A stretch of 64,000 nt of DNA, from contig JAUCBJ010006468.1 in NCBI GenBank assembly GCA_032718475.1, positions 1-64,000 on the forward strand, given 5' to 3'. This DNA is from Nemertoderma westbladi. Taxonomy: Eukaryota; Xenacoelomorpha; Nemertodermatida; Nemertodermatidae. Below are positions 53,395 to 63,057 of this stretch, piece by piece; within the stretch, counting starts at the first letter, position 1; every line of letters starts with the position of its first letter. The notes below the pieces were generated by a model. The model was not told where the DNA came from, did not search any database, and saw only the letters and a list, made by a program, of their open reading frames with translations. Both the position numbers and the translations under genes were made by a program.

Positions 53395-53650
53395 TAAATA
53401 TCGCACATGGAAACCAAACAGAATTTTCCACAGCTTCACATTTAAGCAATAAAGTGCTTCGTACCCTATGATTGGCCGAGCTCATCGTTCAACGCAATCC
53501 GGCCCTTACACTAATCTGGGACATGGAATCCTAACAGAATTTTCCACTGCCTCACATTTGAGCAATAAGATAATTTATGCCCTATGATTGGCCTGGCTCA
53601 TCATTCGCTACGTTGTATGCTTCTCATTGGTCCACCAATTAGCACCAAAC
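53395..53650. repeat. 127-bp tandem duplication
   Basis: Two copies share ACATGGAANCC, ACAGAATTTTCCAC, CTCACATTT and CCCTATGATTGGCC; the second starts near 53522. CCAAT-type boxes occur in both. No ORF. Confidence 0.75.
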
Positions 53651-53679
53651 GAAAATAAATGGCCCCAAAATACAAATTT

Positions 53680-53757
53680 CCCGACCGGGATTCGAACTCG
53701 TAACCTATGTAATGTAACCAACGCCTTAACCATCTGACCACTACGCTACGAGAGTAC
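53680..53757 (-). repeat. tRNA-derived SINE
   Basis: On the minus strand a good box A (TAGCGTAGTGG) and a perfect box B (GAGTTCGAATCCC) are about 45 bases apart. Acceptor and T stems do not pair properly, so this is a SINE head, not a tRNA gene. Confidence 0.6.
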
Positions 53758-54315
53758 CTAAGGGTTTTATGTGTACAAATATGAATAGGCATATTACATT
53801 ACTGTAACTTAATCAAAATGCGTCGGATTTTCGAAAGTTTTTACATTAAAGTTAAACTACAAATGCTACCTTATAGTGAAATAATTCATCACCGCTCCAT
53901 GAAAACAGTAAGTAAGACTGTTTTCACCAATCGAAATATAAAATATTTACAAACGACTTCTAAATCTACTGGTAGGGCCTAAAATATAAAATATAATCAC
54001 TATCTAATTATTGCATACTTAATATTGCAGATACGGCGTAAATACAATCGATCGTACATACAAATACAAATTTACTAATTAACTTTAGTGCCTAAAATAC
54101 AAAAAAAGGCTTTCGGTTATCAATGTAAGCAAATTAAACAAATCAGAACAAATAAATCAAAACAAATCGAACAAATAATTGTAACTCTTTCGATAAATCT
54201 TTATATATTGTAAATATACATAATAAACCTTCACCAAATTAAATCAGTCCAATATAAAATAAACATAATGCGCTAAAATCCTTCAAAATAAGTCTTAACG
54301 TGTCCTCCTGACGAT
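53758..54315. other. no recognised feature
   Basis: AT-rich sequence. The left end and 3' LTR of element delta should lie here or further left, but I cannot identify them. Confidence 0.4.
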
Positions 54316-54370
54316 CTAAATAGTTCGTCCTGCTGGTCTGGATATCTTCTCCTGAGCATTAATTGCTAAC

Positions 54371-54390
54371 GGTAGGCTCGCAAGCCTTCC
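54371..54390 (-). repeat. delta hairpin motif, copy 1
   Basis: Minus strand GGAAGGCTTGCGAGCCTACC: stem GG-A-AGGCT with AGCCT-A-CC, loop TGCG (a UNCG-type tetraloop). It is in non-coding 3' sequence. Confidence 0.7.
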
Positions 54391-54493
54391 TTTCCATATC
54401 TCGCTCCTCCAAACCCAACATTCAAACATAATGTCCAATATAAATATCCAAATATAATATCCAAATAAAATATCCAAATAAAATATCCGAATC

Positions 54494-54513
54494 GGTAGGC
54501 TCGCAAGCCTTCC
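54494..54513 (-). repeat. delta hairpin motif, copy 2
   Basis: Identical to copy 1, 123 bp away. Between them are repeated ATATCCAAATAAA units. Confidence 0.7.
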
Positions 54514-54526
54514 TTCCACTCGCTTC

Positions 54527-55045
54527 CTATTCCTTCGCTGAGCGGGCTCGTCCACGTCCTCTAGTGCGATTGGGGGGTGGTCGAGGTCGAACTGGGCTCG
54601 GACTTCGGCGTCGAGTCGTCGGTGGTTCCAAAACGCTAGGAAAGGGGACGACGGGAGTTTCGCACATCCGTCGTGCGCTCAATCCTCTAAATCCTCGTCC
54701 GATTCCAACTGACGGCTTAACATCGGATCGAGTTTCTACAACGCTAGGAGGAAGTCGAAAAGGTAGGACCGTTCCGTCCGTTGACACCTCGCTCTCTGAC
54801 GTCGTTTGAATCCTAATGGGTTCAGTCAAAGTGTATCCTGTCCCTCCGCGTGGTTCTCTAGCAAGGGAAACCGTGCCCCGAGTCATCCGGATTTGCGACT
54901 TCGATGTCGTCCTCTCGGCGACATTTACTATCTTCTTAGTCTCTTGTCCGGCCTTCTGGGCTTTGAGTATACGAAATTGCTGATCATCCTGTGGGTGACG
55001 CGTCTTCTCTGCTAACGGCGTGGCCTTGAAGCCAGTCTCACGCAA
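54527..55045 (-). CDS. delta basic ORF, unknown function
   Basis: A 172-codon frame, strongly basic, with a Pro/Arg/Ser-rich C-terminus (R-R-R-S-P-S-P-V-R-P-R-P, then R-G-R-G-R-A-R). Such tails often bind nucleic acid. It follows ORF Y by about 85 bases. It could be a separate small protein or the displaced C-terminus of ORF Y. No family is recognised. Confidence 0.4.
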   Translation of the reverse strand: MRETGFKATPLAEKTRHPQDDQQFRILKAQKAGQETKKIVNVAERTTSKSQIRMTRGTVSLAREPRGGTGYTLTEPIRIQTTSESEVSTDGTVLPFRLPPSVVETRSDVKPSVGIGRGFRGLSARRMCETPVVPFPSVLEPPTTRRRSPSPVRPRPPPNRTRGRGRARSAKE

Positions 55046-55129
55046 AACGTCGGTCTCGTCCAGAATGCACGAGGTTACGCGTTTGTGATAAAATGCGCTC
55101 CGGTATGCCCAAGCTATCGAATGCCAGGC

Positions 55130-57352
55130 TCATCGATTCCGCTGTTCAACTCGCAGTTTATCGAATTCTCCGGCGGTAATCTTGTTCACCACAGTTTGAA
55201 AGTTCCAAGTATTCTTGTTGTCGGGGTGCACTTGTAAGAAATAGTCCCGCACAACTTTGAATCCACTGTCCAACGGCAATATATCCAATACCTCCAACAA
55301 TTCATCGTACTGAGGCATAGCCGATACATATCCTTCCTTTGACATTATGAGAGGGTTTACGGCCCAAAATCCCAAATGTGCTCTCATAGGGAAGCGGCGT
55401 CGCTGCGTCGATACATGTTCGTCTGCTAGATCCTCCCAATGGTCGAATAATTGTCGAACGATTTTAACTGACATGTGCTCATAGGGGACGTCTCTAAGTT
55501 GACATTCGGATGCCCTATGGCCCTTAATATTACAATAAGTACACTGCGCCACGAAACGCCAGCAAGTGTAGAAAGTGTGCGAACGTTGATCCCCGCACCA
55601 GTTGCATACTAAATCCGGTAGAGATATGTGCTTCGCTCCGCACTTCTTTGCGTGATGGCCAGTTGCTCCACATCTGCCACAAATAGTGTTGGCAGGATAC
55701 CAAACTCGCTCATAGATGAGATCTCCGATGGGGCGAGCGCTACCGTCCACGTGATAATTCTCATCATCCGGGTCAGTCGGTATGTTCGTCTCCGTAGGTT
55801 GTACACAAACCATGGCATCGCTTTTCTCCAACTCGCGTATCTCAGTTCGCGTCTTCCTCGGAAGGTTCTCCTCTATTTCTATGAGTTGCCGTAACGGTTT
55901 GTCTATTAGCGCCAACTCGGTCGGATCCACATCGTCATGATGGGCGGTAGGCTCGCGAGCCTTCCAGGATCCTTCCGGGCATTCGAATTCCGCGTGGCGT
56001 TCCCCGTCGTAGGGTACTAACGTTAACATCGACGGTCTGTCGACTAGACTTCCCGCGTGAGTGAGATAGACGTCCCTGAAAACGCTAAGTCCCGCTCGCG
56101 TGAAAACTTCGCAGTGCGCATCGGTGTTATAAAAGGGTTGGAGAAATCGTCGGAATACATCAGTATGCGTCCTTCCTCCATCGTAAAAGGTATGTCCTTC
56201 GCCAAGACATAACGGGTGTCGCTTTAGGGTTCTGGATACTACGTCTGCGATGAAACAAACGTTAACCGAAGATTCTATCGCTAAATAGTATTGCAAGATT
56301 ATCCGCGGAGGTGAAGTAATCGCCCAATACACGCAACCTCGCCACTTCAACTGTGACTCGAACTCGTTTACGCCGGGGGTATCTCCCTCTCCGTATACGT
56401 CCGTGTATTTGTTCCTCTTACTCTCCTTGTAATCCCAACTGAACATTAGATATGAGATATAACCCGTCCCAGTTTTTAGCGTGTTATACTCCCTAAAGTA
56501 TCCTTGCTCAATAGCCCAAAGCAACAATGGTCTAGTATCCACGTATGGCGTAGGCAATCGGTCCTCTTCCGTGGGCATCCCGGCAAAGTCGCTAATGAGG
56601 TCATCCCGTACACCGGATCCGATCTTGACGATGCTCTTATCCAACACAACGTCTCGCACGGCCTTTGGCAACATCCTAGCTTCTATGCTACAAGCCAGGT
56701 CCATGGATTTAACTATCCGTTTTATCATCGCGTGTCTTTGCGTCGTTCCTTCCGGCATAGGCATCTTCCTATCACTCCTCTGTCGGCTGAAGACATGTAA
56801 CACGCCATCTGGTGCTCTAATCTGTATAGTCTTTGAAGTGAGGCTTTGCTGATGGCTTCCTCCTTCATTATCGTAAAACATATAACCATTCTCTTTCAGA
56901 GATCGGCTAGTCACGTCCCAATCGTCGAGTAAATCGTCGGTAGGGTTCCAAATTCTCCCAATCGACTTTTCATCATAGAAACTAATAGGTTTACCGGTCC
57001 AATTGGTCGCGATATCGGTGTCGGTCTCAAACGTTCCAACTCCGATCCATAATTGAATCGTTTTCGTCAGATATCCTCGCAAGATACAAGGTGCGATATC
57101 CGTCCCCGCGCGATCCACTTCCTTAAAGTCCGTGATATGTGGAGGCACGTTGCGTACGATTTTTTGAACTATTACTTTACGCAACTCGGCTGACTCTAAC
57201 ACATCACCGAAGGTAACCGATGGGAGGAAATCCAGGTTCGAGATGATCTCCGGGTGTTCAACTATAGGGATCTCGTAAGTTGTCTCCTTCCGGGTCGGTA
57301 TACTAATAGGAAAACTAGTTGGTCTCGCAACCGGTACTATCGCTCCAGGCAC
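55130..57352 (-). CDS. delta ORF Y: RNase D/WRN-like exonuclease with three zinc knuckles
   Basis: The 740-codon open frame contains three motif blocks of the DEDD 3'-5' exonuclease family. Exo I is F-Y-D-N-E-G (D161, E163) followed by T-I-Q-I. Exo II is I-V-K-I-G-S-G-V-R-D-D (D251, eight residues after the Lys as in WRN/RNase D), with V-D-T-R-P-L-L after it. Exo III is Y-L-A-I-E-S (356-361), where the family has Tyr-x3-Asp but both copies here have Glu. Three zinc knuckles follow: 558-571 (CxxCx4Hx4C), 583-597 (CxxCx5Hx4C) and 604-617 (CxxCx4Hx4C), then a ~120-residue C-terminal domain. No ATG begins the frame: it opens at a GTG (57352) right beside the inserted repeat block, so the real start was probably upstream and has been separated. 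It could trim nucleic acid in the particle or nucleus; this is inference. Confidence 0.7.
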   Translation of the reverse strand: MPGAIVPVARPTSFPISIPTRKETTYEIPIVEHPEIISNLDFLPSVTFGDVLESAELRKVIVQKIVRNVPPHITDFKEVDRAGTDIAPCILRGYLTKTIQLWIGVGTFETDTDIATNWTGKPISFYDEKSIGRIWNPTDDLLDDWDVTSRSLKENGYMFYDNEGGSHQQSLTSKTIQIRAPDGVLHVFSRQRSDRKMPMPEGTTQRHAMIKRIVKSMDLACSIEARMLPKAVRDVVLDKSIVKIGSGVRDDLISDFAGMPTEEDRLPTPYVDTRPLLLWAIEQGYFREYNTLKTGTGYISYLMFSWDYKESKRNKYTDVYGEGDTPGVNEFESQLKWRGCVYWAITSPPRIILQYYLAIESSVNVCFIADVVSRTLKRHPLCLGEGHTFYDGGRTHTDVFRRFLQPFYNTDAHCEVFTRAGLSVFRDVYLTHAGSLVDRPSMLTLVPYDGERHAEFECPEGSWKAREPTAHHDDVDPTELALIDKPLRQLIEIEENLPRKTRTEIRELEKSDAMVCVQPTETNIPTDPDDENYHVDGSARPIGDLIYERVWYPANTICGRCGATGHHAKKCGAKHISLPDLVCNWCGDQRSHTFYTCWRFVAQCTYCNIKGHRASECQLRDVPYEHMSVKIVRQLFDHWEDLADEHVSTQRRRFPMRAHLGFWAVNPLIMSKEGYVSAMPQYDELLEVLDILPLDSGFKVVRDYFLQVHPDNKNTWNFQTVVNKITAGEFDKLRVEQRNR
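55946..55965 (-). repeat. delta hairpin motif in ORF Y
   Basis: Minus strand GGAAGGCTCGCGAGCCTACC, read as W-K-A-R-E-P-T, a different frame from the ORF X copy. Confidence 0.7.
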
Positions 57353-57360
57353 GTTCCACG

Positions 57361-58740
57361 GTAAAGTACGTGACTGTCAGAGACCAATTTTTACATTCTT
57401 TTGCAAATTACATATATCCAACAGTCTTCATAGAGCATCAACTTGTGATATTCTGAGAGACAAAGTATTCTGCTACACGTTTAGTATAGAAGCTAAACTT
57501 CTTAGTGTAAATGGCGTTAGTAATCATCAACCAAACGCAGGTAAAGTACGTGACGCGCAGAAATTTTAAAATATATTTTTTTTAATGTAAGTCCAAAATC
57601 CAGCGAATTGAGCAACTTGAGGTAATAAATGAGTCCACAGCAGCCAAGAGGTAATATTGCTGTTTCCAAAACAGCCTTTATTGACATTTCAAACCTAACG
57701 CTATTCGGTGAATTTGATGTAAAACAAAGTAAAGTACGTGACATTGCCAAGTAAAGTACGTGACCCATGCGATTTCATTCGAATATCCAAATCTATTTCA
57801 CCCCGCTTCCATGCGGCAATATATTTTTACAATCCAATTTGGTAACGAAATTAACTAGAAACAGATTCTATCATATTTTTAAAGACCGGGTGATTGAAAA
57901 TAATAATCAAATTTTGATTAACCAACGGTTATTATAGTCCATGTTTCGCTATTACACACACTGGTGATATCATGTATTGTCTTTTTTATTGTGCAGTAGT
58001 CGCAGTTCGTATAGCGTGATGGGGGATTGCTTATTCTTAATGACGTTGCCACGGCCCTAGCTGTATCTGTATCGAGGTTACCGCTAGGCGCTATGGTACT
58101 GGCACGTTTCTAATTAATTAGAACCATACTAAGTCTGGGGGAAAATGTTGCTGTCATCTCATTAACCATGGGCCATGCGCGCGTTATCAATTATTGATAA
58201 TATTTAATTGGTTGTCTCTGGGGAAACAATAGTTCATAACAAATGGACTTATATCACCCCACCCTGATCTGTTAGACATATCGTTTTGCATGCTTCAGTT
58301 GCAGGTGGATAGAGTTGTCATCCAATAGACGCCGAGCTCCTCCAGGTGTCCTGATGGGCAGGATTCACAGTGTGTGATGCGCTGGCACTGCTTAAGTGGT
58401 CAGTTATAGTCCATACAACCGTTACCTACTTTACGGAAAAATATTTTTATGTCACGTACTTTACGAAAAAATATTTTTATGTCACGTACTTTACGAAAAA
58501 ATATTTTTATGTCACGTACTTTACGAAAAAATATTTTTATGTCACGTACTTTACGAAAAAATATTTTTATGTCACGTACTTTACCATTGTAAATGTGTCA
58601 AAAGCACAGAATTTTCGAGAAATGTTCAACGCAAAACATGTAAATATACTTTAATATTGTAGATTCCACTTTTAGTTCCCATGGAGCTAAATTTGACTTT
58701 ATATAATAAAATAATACATATTTTTGGTAAAGTACGTGAC
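57361..58740. mobile_element. insert with ten copies of GTAAAGTACGTGAC
   Basis: The 14-mer occurs in direct orientation at 57361, 57541, 57729, 57751 and 58727. It occurs inverted at 58451, 58481, 58511, 58541 and 58571, where it is part of a 30-bp tandem repeat with GAAAAAATATTTTTAT; one degenerate copy starts the array at about 58422. The first and last copies bracket the block, and ORF Y loses its frame exactly at the first. Repeated subterminal motifs of this kind are typical of DNA transposons, but I see no inverted ends, target duplication or transposase. Confidence 0.5.
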
Positions 58741-59054
58741 ATTCAAATTGCCTCATTCAAAAATCAAAAGTATTAGTCAGTCAACTCGTTTTAAATCATG
58801 AACAACGTGGCATTGCATTCCCAAAATGTATATATTCCATCTGAAAAGGCTGAAAATAGCAAAACTGTATTGCATTGTATCAAATTTTCAAAAAACAAAA
58901 TGTCTCTAATTTTGACAAAAAAATTGAAATTTTAACGCACCAGCTACCAGAGTAATTTACGATACTAAAATTTATAAATTTGAGATTTATAGTTGCAGAT
59001 TCGTATTCTGCGATAAATTTCGATCTAGTAAAAGTTCACAAAAGCCAACAATAC
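58741..59054. other. spacer between the insert and ORF X
   Basis: AT-rich, no ORF. Confidence 0.4.
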
Positions 59055-60041
59055 CTAATTTTTAGAAATGAGCCCTTGGTTGACGTTATCGTGGAACGTG
59101 CCTCCAGTAGAATGGGGCTGAGGTTCTCGCGTCATCTCGACATGAGGTATCTGTAGTCTCTGCGAAAAATGCTGAGCAAAGGTGATACTATCGAAGAGCT
59201 CGGGTGTCATCTCCTTGGGTTCGGTTTGATCGTGGGATATCCAATAGAATGGTAGGCTCGCGAGCCTTCCGCCGAACTCCTCGATCTCGCCTTTCTCGTA
59301 CGTCTTGTACGCCCTGTAGAGGCTCAAAGCTTCCCGTTTCTCTTGTGTCGACTTATTAGACTCGTCCACTACCATGCTGTAGACGTCTGGTTCGACTAAT
59401 TTAGGTTCGTAAATAACGATCTCACCCGCGTTCGGTCCACTCATTTTAAACGAATGATACGGATTTGTCAAAGGGTATCCGCCTTCTTGGTAACGTAGAC
59501 TTTGGTGGTGTGAACATCGCGCTAATATCGGCTCGGGGTTCTCCGAGTTCAACCGCATAGGAATCGCGTTGTCTTGCTCGCGCATACACGCTCCACATTT
59601 ATAAAACAGTTTGTATATGGAGAACGCGTCCTTGGTCTCTGGATCCGCTCCTCGAGCGCGTCTATAAAGATGCATTCCTTCAAATTCGTCTCTAGCTGCA
59701 GGTAAGGGTTCGTTTACCGTCAAATATTGCAGCGTATGATACAATCGGCGTATTTCGGTGTCTGGATCCTCGCAAATGTCGCTAGCGTCGCATAACGCAT
59801 CGTAGGGATATAACGCATTGTACTCCAAGCGTAATTCCTCCGTTCTTTTGTTGTATGCGTCCAACCGCTGTCGCGTAACATTCGGGTCCGCCTTGGATTT
59901 AGCGAGCTTGGCCGTACTCCTAGCCACACTCTCCACTCCAAACACACTAAAGTTTTTAGCTCCATAACGATTGAATGGCGCCTGGTGCTCTTGTTCTTGC
60001 GTAAACCCTTGACGTAACTCTTTATACATCTTCTCCGCCAT
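59055..60041 (-). CDS. delta ORF X, zinc-motif protein of unknown function
   Basis: A complete 328-codon frame with an ATG start (M-A-E-K-M-Y). The N-terminal ~100 residues are charged. Residues 97-114 hold the Y-x4-YLT-x3-PLP block shared with beta ORF X (10389-10781). A putative zinc site follows (C149, C152, C176, H178/H179), also shared with beta. The C-terminal part has no known domain. The delta hairpin motif is embedded in frame at residues 257-264 (G-G-R-L-A-S-L-P). There is no signal peptide or membrane segment, so it is not an envelope protein. Two unrelated-looking element copies keep the gene, which argues for a real function in the element's life cycle. Confidence 0.65.
   Translation of the reverse strand: MAEKMYKELRQGFTQEQEHQAPFNRYGAKNFSVFGVESVARSTAKLAKSKADPNVTRQRLDAYNKRTEELRLEYNALYPYDALCDASDICEDPDTEIRRLYHTLQYLTVNEPLPAARDEFEGMHLYRRARGADPETKDAFSIYKLFYKCGACMREQDNAIPMRLNSENPEPILARCSHHQSLRYQEGGYPLTNPYHSFKMSGPNAGEIVIYEPKLVEPDVYSMVVDESNKSTQEKREALSLYRAYKTYEKGEIEEFGGRLASLPFYWISHDQTEPKEMTPELFDSITFAQHFSQRLQIPHVEMTREPQPHSTGGTFHDNVNQGLISKN
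59251..59270 (-). repeat. delta hairpin motif in ORF X
   Basis: Minus strand GGAAGGCTCGCGAGCCTACC, adding G-R-L-A-S-L-P to the protein. Confidence 0.7.
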
Positions 60042-60777
60042 CGTATACGAATATATATGTGGTTACATATCGTTACGTTTCTACTAGATGAAGCACAAAA
60101 TAGAGGTTAGATGTGAGGTGACTTAGAGTTTGTCGGCTTTGGCTCAACTCTGCTCTAAACCCCAACCCATTTTGCCTAATGATTTCGGGTTCGCGTGATT
60201 TCGCACTGGCTCCTAATCCAAAAAATGTGCCGATAAAAAACGAATTCCGGGTAAACTAGCCGCGAGTCTAAAATACTCACCTTTTAATTTCCCAAACTAC
60301 GTTTCCAAAGAAAAATAGTGCAGTCGAGAATTAATTGGTCTAAATAATAGTAGACACGACTACGTAGAACAAGACCGATTTTCTTTTCCAAAAAAAAATT
60401 TTATCAGTAGGCTCGCAAGCCTTCCATCCGCTCTTGTCCTCCCCAAATTTAATTTTTATCTAGCTGTATTCTAGAATTTGCTTTCACTGGAGAATCGTTT
60501 TTCTTAAATTTAAATCCAAATAAATGGATTTGTCTAATAAATTTTGAAAAATGTCTCACTTGTGGGTTCCAAGTGGAATTCCATTCCTACTGTACACACA
60601 ATCCCGCCCCTATGTGATACATAAGGGTACTACCCTCCATGTTCACGCATAAAGACAATGGAATTCCACTGCTGTCTCTATCTACAGTGAAGAGGATTAC
60701 AAATGCACGTACAGTAATACAAATACAAATAACTAAAATACAGTAGGTCTATGTGGCGGCCGATCAAGGTCCCACAT
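60042..60777 (-). other. delta spacer between pol and ORF X
   Basis: Non-coding. Contains one hairpin motif copy (60406-60425, with the first two bases changed) and an inverted repeat TGGAATTCCATT ... AATGGAATTCCA at about 60573 and 60658. Confidence 0.6.
60406..60425 (-). repeat. delta hairpin motif, spacer copy
   Basis: Minus strand GGAAGGCTTGCGAGCCTACT. The outermost pair is weakened but the inner stem is intact. Confidence 0.6.
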
Positions 60778-62341
60778 CTATTTACTAATATTGGGTGGAG
60801 ATTTGTAGTCTCCCGTCTCGTTTCTAGTCTCCTCAAGGAGCACGAGACGTTGTACAGGCCTATCTACGGTACGTCCGTCGATAGTCCTTACAGTAACTGT
60901 CCTCACTACACCAGATGTAGGGTGCGTGGTCAAAATGACTCCAGTCAGCCAAAACCGTCTTTTCAGATTAGCTTCAGCCAATAAAACATGGTCACCATGT
61001 CTTAAACATCGGGTATTTAGATACCAAGAGGTTCTGGTTGAAATAGAGGGCAAATAATATTTCTGCCATATTTCCCAGAATTTATTTGCAAGTAATTGAG
61101 TGATTTTCCAAGCCTTGTTGCCGTATCCGTCACTATCAACGGGTACCGAAATGGGCAACAATGTCGTTGGCGCCTGCATAAGCAGGTGCACTGGTGTCAA
61201 GGCAAACTGTACGTCGTTATTGTCTGGGATCAAAGCGATCGGTCTGGTATTTAAGATTGCTTCGATTTCTATTAGTAACGTCGTTAGTTGGTCGTCTGTC
61301 AAGATGTGTTGCGTCGGTACGACTTTAGCCATAGCTGTCTTTATTGAGCCAATCAGCCTTTCCCAAACGCCGCCTCTCCACGGACTGTCTGGAGTATTGA
61401 AAAACCAAACAATACGGTGAGGACGTAGTTCCTCTGAAATCTGGTTTTGGTCCAACTTTCTCAAAGCTCTGGTTATTTCGTTCCGTGCACCCACAAAGTT
61501 TGTCCCTTGGTCGCAATATATGGATTTGACCAATCCACGTCTAGCGATAAATCGCCGTAAGGCTAGGATAAAGGCATTGGTGGTCAAGTCTGTCACTCGC
61601 TCTATATGGACAGCTCTGCTGGCCATGCAAGTGAAGATCAATCCCCAACGTTTTACCTGTACCCTTCTGCGTTTCGCGATTATGGGTCCAAAACAGTCTA
61701 TCCCTGTCTCAGTGAAAGGGGGTCTAAACGCCTGTAATCTAGCTAATGGTAGTTCACTCATTTCTTGGTGTCCTATCCTCGCGTGCACCTTCTTACAAAT
61801 AATACAGTTCCGTGTTACCGAACTCAGTGCCTTACTAGGTCTAATCAGTACAAACCTCGAGAAGTGTGATAGACAGTGGTGTCTACCTACGTGTTTGAGT
61901 TGTACATGTGCGTCCAGTATCATAGCGCGCTGTAATTCATGGTGTTGCGGTATGATGATAGGATACCTAAAGTCAAGTGCAAAGTCGATGTTTTGGAGTC
62001 TGGACTTGTGACAAAGTAAGCCCCGGTAAATAATCGGACTCCAACTCAAAATCGGTGAAGACTTAATCTGTTTACCTTGTTTGATCGGTGTGAACTCTCG
62101 TGCGAAATATCGCAATTGATAATGTCGAATGATATCAACTTCACAGTGGCCAATTTCCTTTAAGGTAAGTCTTCTAGGAAAGTCGCGTTTGCCTCTGGCA
62201 TATTGTCTCAATCGTTTGAGCCATGCTAACTTGCGGCACGCGTCAGTCCATGATCTAGTTAGGTTCACTATCCTGTCAATGTAAGTGTTGGTGACGTCAT
62301 CAGGTAAGGTGTAGTCGTAGTGTGGATACTTGTCTGGACTT

Positions 62342-62361
62342 GGTAGGCCCACGGGCCTTCC
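62342..62361 (-). repeat. delta hairpin motif in pol, with compensatory change
   Basis: Minus strand GGAAGGCCCGTGGGCCTACC. Compared with the other copies the inner T-A pair has become C-G on both sides, keeping the stem. It reads G-R-P-V-G-L-P. Confidence 0.75.
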
Positions 62362-62652
62362 GGTAGGTTTGTCTGAGTCCCCAAGTACGTCAATCTCTAC
62401 GGTCTTACCTTTACCGTCCGCACCTAATGTGTCGACTGGCAGTAATGGTTTCAACTCTACAGTGTCAGTGTGTTCCTGTGAGCCTGTAAGCTTCCTAACC
62501 TTAGTCACACGTTTACCTGTAGGTAAGTCAAGTACCTTCTTCGAGCGGAGTGTAATCCCTGTGGCCACACCTTTGTCGTCCAAAGAAGTCAAATTTGGTG
62601 AGTCTCTAAAGGTCCGCTCCAATGGGTCTTCTAATGGAGTGTCTAGTAGACA

Positions 62653-63057
62653 GTCTGGTGAAGTGTCTGGTGAACAGTCTGGTGAGACGTCTGGTGAGAC
62701 ATAGCGCGGAACATCCGGCGAAATGTCCTGTCGTCGGTCCCAAAGTCTGTCTAGCGTAACTTCTGTCAGAAAGTCTAGTCCAAAGTCTGGTCTAAAGTCT
62801 GGTGGACAGTCTGTCGAGATGTCTGGTGGAAAGTCTGGTGAGACGTCCGGTAGACATTCTGTCGAGAGTTCCATCAAACAATCTGGCGAACAATCCGGAG
62901 AACAATCTGGTGTCGCTTCTGGTGAATAATCTGGCGAGTAATCTGGTGAACAATCCGGCGAAACATCTGGTGAAATCTCCCGCGGAACATCCGGCGAAGG
63001 ATTCGTACAAGCGTCTGGTCGAATGTCTGGTGAGACGTCTGGCGTAATGTCAGGTCT
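62653..63057 (-). repeat. 12-bp coding repeat (Ser-Pro-Asp-x) in delta pol
   Basis: About 135 codons consist of variants of S-P-D-x (x often Cys, Val, Tyr or Phe) encoded by a 12-bp unit, GTCTGGTGAACA on the plus strand. It lies between RNase H and the integrase. Reading frames on the other strand across it are artefacts. Confidence 0.85.

Noticed and set aside
51617-53512. DNA transposon with TGTAAGGG/CCCTTACA ends
   Set aside because: Only eight inverted bases, no target duplication, no transposase; left as unresolved.
53680-53757. Functional tRNA gene
   Set aside because: Boxes A and B are good but acceptor and T stems do not pair.
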